A stretch of 6,994 nt of DNA, taken from Altererythrobacter sp. Its GTDB lineage: Bacteria; Pseudomonadota; Alphaproteobacteria; Sphingomonadales; Sphingomonadaceae. The notes below the pieces were generated by a model. The model worked only from the letters and a program-made list of their open reading frames with translations, was not told where the DNA came from and searched no databases. Positions 1-4,880 of this stretch are shown here, piece by piece. The first letter of the stretch is position 1; each line of letters opens with the position of its first letter. Location of the stretch: positions 11,336-18,329 of the forward strand of contig WTKI01000347.1 of NCBI GenBank assembly GCA_011524425.1, written 5' to 3'. The translations under genes were made by a program, and so were the position numbers.

Positions 1-25
1 GTGTCCCATTTCGCGCCTCACAAGA

Positions 26-52
26 GCAAGCGACAAGGCGTAAATCGCTTGC
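26..52 (+). terminator. Hairpin upstream of rplK, possibly the terminator of the preceding operon
   Basis: GCAAGCGA at 26-33 and TCGCTTGC at 45-52 form a perfect 8-bp inverted repeat around an 11-base loop, followed by AATTTCTGG, a weak T-rich tail. It could end transcription of whatever lies upstream (often secE-nusG in this class, not visible here), or be a 5' UTR element if transcription starts further upstream. The right arm overlaps the candidate -35 box of the rplK promoter, so both roles may not hold at once. Confidence 0.35.
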
Positions 53-76
53 AATTTCTGGTTGAGTCGCTAGATG
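49..76 (+). promoter_or_regulatory. Candidate promoter of rplK-rplA
   Basis: TTGCAA (49-54) is a fair -35 box, and TAGATG (71-76) a poor -10 box, separated by 16 bases. Transcription would start near 83, leaving a leader of about 115 bases that contains the L1-site-like fold. The -10 match is only three of six, so the call is weak. It is supported mainly by its position just ahead of that fold. Confidence 0.25.
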
Positions 77-109
77 CGCCGCTTCTCATTAAACCGATGG
101 GAAATCCGT

Positions 110-144
110 GCGGGAGGTTTGCTCATAGCAAGCCGCTGGACCGC
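110..144 (+). promoter_or_regulatory. Probable L1-binding leader of rplK-rplA mRNA (autoregulatory element)
   Basis: The upper stem pairs GGTTTGC (116-122) with GCAAGCC (128-134) around loop TCATA. The lower stem pairs GCGG (110-113) with CCGC (141-144). Between them is an asymmetric internal loop, GA on the left and GCTGGA on the right. The left strand GTG.GGGAGG closely resembles the GUGGGAGG strand of the L1 site in 23S rRNA. In many bacteria excess L1 binds such a mimic in the L11 mRNA and represses both genes. The fold is seen directly; the L1 role is inferred from resemblance and from lying 55 bases before rplK. Confidence 0.65.
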
Positions 145-198
145 TCAACATGAGCTGCGCGCGAAAGTGTGTGGCAATAGTGAGAAAGGAGGCCATTC

Positions 199-630
199 GT
201 GGCCAAAAAGATCGAAGGCTATATTAAGCTGATGGTGCCAGCTGGCACTGCCAATCCTTCGCCCCCGCTGGGCCCGGCACTGGGTCAGCGCGGCGTCAAC
301 ATCATGGAATTCTGTAAAGCGTTTAACGCGGCTACAGACGACATCGAAAAGAATGCACCGGTTCCGACAGTTATTACTGTCTATGCCGACCGTTCTTTCA
401 GCTTCGTCACGAAGCAGCCAACCGCGACATATCTCATCAAGAAAGCAGCCAAGATCAAAAAGGGCTCTGGTGAGACAGGCAAGGTTTCTGCTGGCACGAT
501 CAAATCAAGCCAGGTCAAGGAAATCGCAGAGGCCAAGATGAAGGACCTCAACGCAAACGATGTCGAACAGGCAATGAAAATCATCGAAGGCTCTTGCCGT
601 TCGATGGGCCTCGATGTGGTGGAGGGCTAA
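199..630 (+). CDS. rplK: Large-subunit ribosomal protein L11
   Basis: L11 binds the GTPase-associated centre of 23S rRNA in the 50S subunit, where it helps translation factors engage. The 143-residue product has the normal family length. Its N-terminal domain carries the hallmark [18 protein letters not shown] (residues 22-39). The C-terminal rRNA-binding domain includes the G-x-V-x-AGTI segment and ends in the typical SMGLDVVEG. The GTG start is chosen because an excellent Shine-Dalgarno, AAGGAGG (186-192), lies six bases upstream and the protein then begins [11 protein letters not shown] as expected. rplA follows after only four bases, so the two genes are co-transcribed and probably translationally coupled. 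The leader at 110-144 is the likely site of feedback control. Confidence 0.98.
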   Translation: MAKKIEGYIKLMVPAGTANPSPPLGPALGQRGVNIMEFCKAFNAATDDIEKNAPVPTVITVYADRSFSFVTKQPTATYLIKKAAKIKKGSGETGKVSAGTIKSSQVKEIAEAKMKDLNANDVEQAMKIIEGSCRSMGLDVVEG

Positions 631-634
631 ACCC

Positions 635-1330
635 ATGGCAAAGTTGACGAAGAAGCAAAAGCAGCTCGCAGAACTCGATTCAGAGAAACTCTACACTGTC
701 GATGATGCGATCAAGACGCTGAAGGAATTTGGTTCGAAGAAGTTTGACGAAACCGTTGAGCTTGCGATGAACCTGGGTGTCGACCCTCGCCATGCTGACC
801 AGATGGTTCGCGGAATGGTCTCGCTGCCGTCTGGCACGGGCAAGGAAGTGAAGGTCGCTGTGTTCGCTAAAGGCGATAACGCTGAAAAGGCAACCGCGGC
901 TGGCGCTGACAAGGTTGGTGCAGAAGACCTCATGGAAGACATGCAGGCCGGCAATCTTGACTATGATCGTGTGATCGCGACCCCTGACATGATGGGCGTT
1001 GTAGGTCGCTTGGGTAAAGTGCTTGGTCCAAAGGGCCTCATGCCGAACCCGAAACTCGGCACGGTTACGCCGAATGTCGAGCAAGCGGTGAAAGACGCGA
1101 AAGGCGGCCAAGTTGAATTCCGCGTTGAGAAGATGGGCATCATCCACTCAGGAATTGGCAAACTGTCGTTCAAGGATGACGATCTGAAAGCGAACTTCAA
1201 AGCGCTGACGGATGCGGTCGTTAAAGGCAAGCCATCCGGTGCCAAGGGCAAATATGTGCAGCGGGTCTCGCTGACTTCCACAATGGGCCCCGGTCTCAAG
1301 ATAGACCTTGGCGAAGTTGAAGGAGCTTAA
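635..1330 (+). CDS. rplA: Large-subunit ribosomal protein L1
   Basis: L1 binds the mobile L1 stalk of 23S rRNA and takes part in release of E-site tRNA; in many bacteria it also represses its own operon by binding the rplK leader. The product is 231 residues, normal for bacterial L1. The signature [16 protein letters not shown] is at about residues 130-145, followed by the conserved [11 protein letters not shown] and IHSGIGK segments. An in-frame ATG at 614 would add seven residues but overlaps the end of rplK. ATG 635 is preferred because GGAGG (621-625) lies nine bases ahead and the protein then starts MAKLTKKQK, as in homologues. A strong intrinsic terminator begins 31 bases after the stop codon. 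Confidence 0.98.
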   Translation: MAKLTKKQKQLAELDSEKLYTVDDAIKTLKEFGSKKFDETVELAMNLGVDPRHADQMVRGMVSLPSGTGKEVKVAVFAKGDNAEKATAAGADKVGAEDLMEDMQAGNLDYDRVIATPDMMGVVGRLGKVLGPKGLMPNPKLGTVTPNVEQAVKDAKGGQVEFRVEKMGIIHSGIGKLSFKDDDLKANFKALTDAVVKGKPSGAKGKYVQRVSLTSTMGPGLKIDLGEVEGA

Positions 1331-1361
1331 GGCTCACTTCTGTTCCGCCGCAGGATCAATA

Positions 1362-1400
1362 AAGGGCCGGAGGGAGCAATCCTTCCGGCCCTTGTTGTTT
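1362..1400 (+). terminator. Intrinsic terminator of rplK-rplA
   Basis: A 13-bp GC-rich stem pairs 1362-1374 with 1381-1393 (one G-T pair) around loop AGCAAT. It is followed by GTTGTTT. On the other strand the same stem is followed by TTTATTG, so it may also stop minus-strand transcripts that read through from the exported-protein gene. The placement directly after rplA and the stem quality make this secure. Confidence 0.9.
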
Positions 1401-1473
1401 GAGGCCAGGGGTGCGTCGTTCCGGCCTTCTCCGGACAGTTCGGGCTGACTGCGACCTGGGCTACAATGCGGTT

Positions 1474-1575
1474 GAAGCAAGCAGAATACAGAAAGAGCCC
1501 CAACAGGCAGCAGGGTCGCATCGCTGCCCGTTGAAGCTCTAACTCTACCGTCTTCGAGGGACGGTGATTGTTTAT
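1474..1575 (+). ncRNA. Candidate small RNA: long interrupted hairpin plus terminator-like hairpin
   Basis: A long hairpin spans 1494-1540. Its paired arms are AGAGC/GCTCT, then CAAC/GTTG, then GGCAGC/GCTGCC, with small internal loops (CC/AA and A/C) and an 11-base apical loop. A second stem follows at 1546-1566 (ACCGTC/GACGGT, extended by two G-T pairs), with ATTGTTT after it. A good -10-like TACAAT sits at 1462-1467, but no convincing -35 precedes it. Read on the minus strand, the long hairpin is followed by TTCTGTATT and could be a distal terminator of the exported-protein gene. The structure is seen; strand and function are open. Confidence 0.3.
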
Positions 1576-1610
1576 GCGGCTATCGGCGAATGAAGCCTCG
1601 CGATAGCCGT
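1576..1610 (-). terminator. Hairpin just past the stop of the exported-protein gene
   Basis: CGGCTATCG (1577-1585) and CGATAGCCG (1601-1609) are perfect 9-bp arms around a 15-base loop, about 23 bases past the TAG stop of the minus-strand gene at 1632. On that strand the stem is followed by CATAAACAA rather than a T-run, so it is at best a weak intrinsic terminator. A role in protecting the 3' end of the mRNA is equally possible. Confidence 0.4.
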
Positions 1611-1631
1611 CCCATTACATATTGCGCGATC

Positions 1632-2096
1632 CTACTCGTCGAGCAGTTTAACTTCGCGCATGATCGCAACACTCTGGATCGTGCGGATCTTATTATACAA
1701 CTCCAGCACTTTGGTATTGCCCTGTTCGATGTTTGCTTCCCCATATGCTTCGAGGAATTTCATGTAGCGCTCCTTGCTTGGCTGGAGCATCTCTCCGCTT
1801 GGGAAAGTGACCCGAAGGACCATATTATAGTCGTCCTTGTAAGGGACCATGTAGATAGCAAAGCTGCTGATCGTGCCTTGTTCTTTCATGATCTTGTTCG
1901 CAGCGACCCACGTGCTTTTCAGACCTTCGACATAGATTTCCTCACTGCCGGGATCGACTTTCACGAAAGTCAGTTCAGTCACCGACTCCGCCGGCTCCCA
2001 ATCTTCATAGATTTCCATCTGCGCAGCTGCCGGTGTTGCGAGCGGAAGCACCAAACCCATGGCTGCCGCGGCAATTACTGCTCTGAATTTATTCAT
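1632..2096 (-). CDS. Small exported protein of unknown function
   Basis: The 154-residue product begins with a clear Sec signal peptide: MNKFR, then an Ala/Leu-rich core, then TPAAA before Q26. The mature protein of about 129 residues would be periplasmic. I do not recognise a named family. The mature part has the rhythm of a ferredoxin-like dimeric alpha/beta (ABM-like) domain: an FVKVDPGSEEIYVEG strand-helix, a helix with STWVAANKIMKEQG, then strands around SFAIYMVP and YNMVLRVTF. That is an impression only. The start at 2096 is chosen over an in-frame ATG at 2144 because the signal peptide begins there and AGGGGA lies about six bases upstream. It is divergent from the winged-helix/TPR regulator gene, which may control it. 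Confidence 0.85.
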   Translation of the reverse strand: MNKFRAVIAAAAMGLVLPLATPAAAQMEIYEDWEPAESVTELTFVKVDPGSEEIYVEGLKSTWVAANKIMKEQGTISSFAIYMVPYKDDYNMVLRVTFPSGEMLQPSKERYMKFLEAYGEANIEQGNTKVLELYNKIRTIQSVAIMREVKLLDE

Positions 2097-2158
2097 GAAT
2101 AGTCCCCTGTAATTTTGCCTGAAACCATCATTGAGCCCCCGCAATTCTTGTGTCCTGT

Positions 2159-2189
2159 GGGATTTCTGAGGGATTTATGAGGGGATTGA
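2159..2189 (+). repeat. Tandem 11-bp direct repeats, candidate operator
   Basis: GGGATTTCTGA (2159-2169) is followed without a gap by GGGATTTATGA (2170-2180), ten of eleven bases identical. After one extra G comes a shortened copy, GGGATTGA (2182-2189). The period is one helical turn, the spacing used by OmpR/PhoB-type winged helices that bind direct repeats side by side. The third copy runs into the -35 box of the plus-strand promoter, and the second covers the candidate -10 box of the minus-strand promoter. The repeats are seen; binding by the adjacent regulator is inference. Confidence 0.6.
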
Positions 2190-2201
2190 AAAAACGAGCA
2201 A
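2174..2201 (-). promoter_or_regulatory. Candidate promoter of the exported-protein gene
   Basis: Read on the minus strand, TTGCTC (2201-2196) and CATAAA (2179-2174) are separated by 16 bases. Each matches four of six consensus positions. Transcription would start near 2167 and give a 5' UTR of roughly 70 bases. The boxes interlock with the plus-strand promoter and the direct repeats, so a protein bound there could affect both genes. Confidence 0.3.
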
Positions 2202-2213
2202 TTTCCATATCCT
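2186..2213 (+). promoter_or_regulatory. Probable promoter of the winged-helix/TPR regulator gene
   Basis: TTGAAA (2186-2191, five of six to TTGACA) and TATCCT (2208-2213, four of six to TATAAT) are 16 bases apart. Initiation near 2220 would give a short leader of about 37 bases before the GTG start at 2257. The direct repeats at 2159-2189 abut and slightly overlap the -35 box, compatible with either activation or autorepression. Confidence 0.5.
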
Positions 2214-2256
2214 AACCTCGGGTCGCCTGAGTCTGTCATTGATTGGTGGGGCAAAG

Positions 2257-4071
2257 GTGGAAGCATTCTCGGTTGGGCAGTGCCGCGTGGTGCCTGCGCG
2301 TAACGTAATTGCGCGTGGCGAGAACCGTGTGTCTCTTGAACCCAAGGTGATGCAAGTCCTGCTCGGTCTGAAAATGCGCAGTGGTGACGTAGTTGAACGC
2401 ATCACTTTGCTTGATGAAATCTGGAACGACGATGAGGCAGCTGACGACAGCCTGACGCGAGCCATTTCGCTTTTGAGAAAGGCCTTTGGGCGTCTCGATG
2501 AAGGCTCCTATATCGAAACGATACCCAAACGCGGCTATCGGCTGGTCCCGACAGGTCCAGATGCGACAAATTTCTCGTATAAGCCGGATGTTGCGCCGAC
2601 TATTGCAGTCTTGCCGTTTGACGATCTCAGTCCGGAAAACAATCAGAGCTATTTTGCCGATGGCATGACGGAAGAAATCCTCAATGCCTTGACGCGAATG
2701 CCGGATGTCGCTGTGGTTGGACGGACATCTTCGTTTGCAGTCGATGCCAAGGCAAAGACCGTTCAAGAGATCGGCGCAGATCTGAATGTTGGTCATCTCT
2801 TGGAAGGCTCTTTGCGCAAATCAGGCGACCGGGTCCGGATTACCGCGCGGCTGTTTCAATCATCAGATGGTCGCCAGCTCTGGTCTGAGACTTATGATGG
2901 TGAGCTCGGCGATATCTTTGAATTCCAAGACCGCATAGCGCGTTCCATTTCAACAGAGCTTTCGCAAGTCCTCGGTCTTGCCGACCCTATATTGCCCGCG
3001 CCAAAGTTCACGAAAGACCCGAAGGCCTACGCATATTTCTTGCAAGGGCGAGAACTGGTTCACAAACTCAATGGCCAAACGACTATACCAAGCGGCATCA
3101 GCCTGCTTGAGCGTGCTATTGCAGTCGATCCGGAATTCACAGATGCGCATGCATGGCTGGCTCTCGCGCACTTTATTTTACCTGAGTTCTCTCGCACGAC
3201 CGATTGGGAAAAGCATTTTGACCTGAGCCGCCGAGCGCTGGAAAAAGCTTTAGCGCTTGATCCTCAATGCAGCATGGCCCTGCTCGTCCAAGCGTTGCAA
3301 TTGGCCTATCGCGGAAAGCTCGACCAAGCTCTTACAGTGTATGAACACGCTGTTACCTTGGACCCGAATAACATCGAAACGATGGCGGGTTTCGGACTCG
3401 GATTGATGTCGATCGGCCTGCATGAGCAAGCTCTCCCCTATTGGGAGCGTATTATCGAACAAGACCCCTTATGCGGGATTTGGCATACGACCTATGGCGG
3501 CCTGCTGCTTGCAGCTGGCGAATTCGAAAAGGCTGAAGCTGCATTCCGTCGTTCGTTTGAGCTAGGGTTCGGCGCTGCTGCCTTTGGTGTTTCCCATCGC
3601 ATGGCTGAACGCGGAGCTAAGGATGCTGCGATCAATTTTATGGAGGAGAATTTCGACGCGCTTGCTCCAATTGAACAGGCAGAGATGAGGCAACCTCTGG
3701 TCCGTCGTCTGATCTACAAGGCCTATTTGAAGAAAGGGCCGGTTGCTTCCTGGCTTTTGCGGACCGCGCTTAAGAGACGGCTTAAGGATCGCGATGCGCA
3801 ACCTACCGCCGCATCTGTTATTGGCTTCCTGTTTTTGGCCGATGCGGACTCGTTCATGGAGAGCATTCTTACCAAGCCGAACCCTTACATAGGTTATACA
3901 ATTGCTCGCATTTGGGAGCCGACGGCTGAGTCCGAGAACGTGCGCAACCATAAGGATTTCCGCCTATTTGCAGAACGGCTCGGATTGCCTGTTGCCTGGA
4001 ACAAGTATGGCTGGCCTGCAGGAATTACTCCATGGTCTCACGCCTCGGAGCAGCGCGTGACCGCGGCCTGA
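2257..4071 (+). CDS. Soluble winged-helix regulator with TolB-N-like domain and TPR repeats
   Basis: The 604-residue product starts with an OmpR/CadC-type winged-helix DNA-binding domain (about 3-97; LEPKVMQVL, then DDSLTRAISLLRKAFG, ending YIETIPKRGYRLV). A TolB-N-like alpha/beta domain follows (about 115-240; IAVLPFDDLSPENNQSYFADG, GHLLEGSLRK). TPR-like helical repeats run from about 257 to 440 (AIAVDP, ALALDP, AVTLDP, IIEQDP helix ends). The C-terminal LGLPVAWNKYGWP is typical of this architecture. Many relatives have a membrane helix after the winged helix; none is visible here, so this one should be cytoplasmic. GTG 2257 is preferred to TTG 2239 because GGTGGGG (2245-2251) lies five bases before it and the domain starts at once. 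Ligand and targets are unknown; divergence and the repeats suggest it controls itself and the exported-protein gene. Confidence 0.9.
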   Translation: MEAFSVGQCRVVPARNVIARGENRVSLEPKVMQVLLGLKMRSGDVVERITLLDEIWNDDEAADDSLTRAISLLRKAFGRLDEGSYIETIPKRGYRLVPTGPDATNFSYKPDVAPTIAVLPFDDLSPENNQSYFADGMTEEILNALTRMPDVAVVGRTSSFAVDAKAKTVQEIGADLNVGHLLEGSLRKSGDRVRITARLFQSSDGRQLWSETYDGELGDIFEFQDRIARSISTELSQVLGLADPILPAPKFTKDPKAYAYFLQGRELVHKLNGQTTIPSGISLLERAIAVDPEFTDAHAWLALAHFILPEFSRTTDWEKHFDLSRRALEKALALDPQCSMALLVQALQLAYRGKLDQALTVYEHAVTLDPNNIETMAGFGLGLMSIGLHEQALPYWERIIEQDPLCGIWHTTYGGLLLAAGEFEKAEAAFRRSFELGFGAAAFGVSHRMAERGAKDAAINFMEENFDALAPIEQAEMRQPLVRRLIYKAYLKKGPVASWLLRTALKRRLKDRDAQPTAASVIGFLFLADADSFMESILTKPNPYIGYTIARIWEPTAESENVRNHKDFRLFAERLGLPVAWNKYGWPAGITPWSHASEQRVTAA

Positions 4072-4079
4072 TAGGCTGC
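4063..4079. terminator. Short hairpin over the stop codon between convergent genes
   Basis: GCGGCCT (4063-4069) pairs with AGGCTGC (4073-4079), including one G-T pair, around a three-base loop. It spans the TGA stop of the regulator gene and ends at the stop of the minus-strand gene, which begins at 4080. The two stops are only eight bases apart. There is no T-run on either side, so termination by this stem alone is doubtful; no better terminator is visible here. Confidence 0.25.
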
Positions 4080-4841
4080 TCAGATTCCGCCCATAGTATA
4101 GCTGAAACCAGCGTCCCCCAGCCCGTTACACAGATCTGTCATGCATGCATCGAGTGCGGATTGATCGGTTGACCGAACGACGAAGTTTGACCCGACTTTT
4201 CCTTCCTTGAAGAAGGGATAGCTGCCGATCTGGCATTGTTCATGCGCTTGCTCAACCTCGCGCAGCATGACAGCGATTTCGCTTTCAGGAATGAATCCGC
4301 CGACCGTTTCTGCAATCAGAGGTGCTCCGCCTTCAAGCTCACCTGTGAGCGCGTCTAGCATGCCGGCTGTGATATGCGGGACGCCTGCCATGAGGAAGAT
4401 ATTGCCAAGCCGGATACCAGGTGCACCTGATAGGCGGTTGCGGATCAGCTCTGCACCATCAGGCACGCGCGCCATGCGCAAACGGCCTTCGTTTACTCCG
4501 CCTTTATCGGCATAGTATTTTTCAAGGATAGCGCGCGCTTCGGGGTGCACGATCACTTCGACGCCAAGGGCCTTTGCAACAGCATCGACGGTAATATCGT
4601 CATGCGTCGGCCCGATCCCGCCAGTAGTGAAGAGATAATCGTTGTCAGCCCGCAACGCATTAACGGCTTCGACGATACGCGCCTCTTCATCGGCGACTAC
4701 TCGAACCTCGCTTAAGCGGATCCCTTGAACTTGCAGCCAGCTGGCAATTTGCGCGATGTTTTTATCATGGGTGCGGCCAGACAGAATTTCGTCGCCGATA
4801 ATGACAAGACCAGCGGTCCAGATTTTGTCCGATACGCTCAT
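4080..4841 (-). CDS. Stand-alone CinA N-terminal-like (COG1058, MoaB/Mog fold) protein
   Basis: The 253-residue product has the MoaB/Mog molybdopterin-binding fold seen in the N-terminal half of CinA. Markers are GDEILSG (16-22) with THDKN (24-28), and the nucleotide-binding loop TTGGIGPTHDDIT (72-84). Then come RMARVPDGAELI, GAPGI and FLMAGVPHI, all typical of COG1058. The CinA C-terminal NMN-amidohydrolase domain is absent, so this is the short form common in alphaproteobacteria. Databases often name it competence/damage-inducible protein A or molybdopterin-binding protein; some COG1058 members are reported as ADP-ribose pyrophosphatases, a better guess than a cofactor-making role. The ATG has only a weak GGAT ahead of it. 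It lies 39 bases after the monooxygenase on the same strand, so co-transcription is likely, but no functional link is evident. Confidence 0.93.
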   Translation of the reverse strand: MSVSDKIWTAGLVIIGDEILSGRTHDKNIAQIASWLQVQGIRLSEVRVVADEEARIVEAVNALRADNDYLFTTGGIGPTHDDITVDAVAKALGVEVIVHPEARAILEKYYADKGGVNEGRLRMARVPDGAELIRNRLSGAPGIRLGNIFLMAGVPHITAGMLDALTGELEGGAPLIAETVGGFIPESEIAVMLREVEQAHEQCQIGSYPFFKEGKVGSNFVVRSTDQSALDACMTDLCNGLGDAGFSYTMGGI

Positions 4842-4880
4842 GCCATCCGGATTAGGCGAGACCGCTCGAAGAAGGAAGGC

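Larger units (their letters stand above)
1401..1631. other. Non-coding convergent intergenic region with three hairpins
   Basis: This gap between the rplA terminator and the stop of the minus-strand gene contains no reading frame with protein-like character or a ribosome-binding site. A 64-codon minus frame runs from here through the terminator stem and is rejected. The region holds three consecutive hairpins (1494-1540, 1546-1566, 1576-1610), listed separately. No tRNA cloverleaf is visible, and the fold does not match SRP RNA, 6S RNA or any other small RNA I recognise. Confidence 0.6.

Noticed and set aside
1..152. Open frame from the first base to TGA at 150-152 (about 50 codons), possible tail of an upstream gene
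   Set aside because: The translation looks like no family I know, runs through the L1-leader fold and a perfect hairpin, and has no visible ribosome-binding site.
680..1147. 155-codon open frame antisense to rplA
   Set aside because: It lies wholly within the highly conserved rplA gene, has no Shine-Dalgarno and gives an unconvincing protein; it is a codon-bias shadow.
1327..1521. 64-codon minus-strand frame starting MRPCCLLGLFLYSACF, resembling a signal peptide
   Set aside because: It begins in the loop of the long hairpin, runs through the strong rplA terminator stem into the rplA stop, and lacks a ribosome-binding site.
1494..1566. SRP RNA, 6S RNA or tRNA identity for the intergenic hairpins
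   Set aside because: No cloverleaf or T-loop, no SRP apical motif, and the size and bubble pattern do not fit 6S RNA.
1590..2102. 170-codon plus-strand frame
   Set aside because: It is the exact antisense of the exported-protein gene, whose frame has a signal peptide and a Shine-Dalgarno; this one has neither.
2236..2796. 186-codon minus-strand frame under the winged-helix domain
   Set aside because: It is antisense to a clearly recognisable DNA-binding domain and shows no domain of its own.
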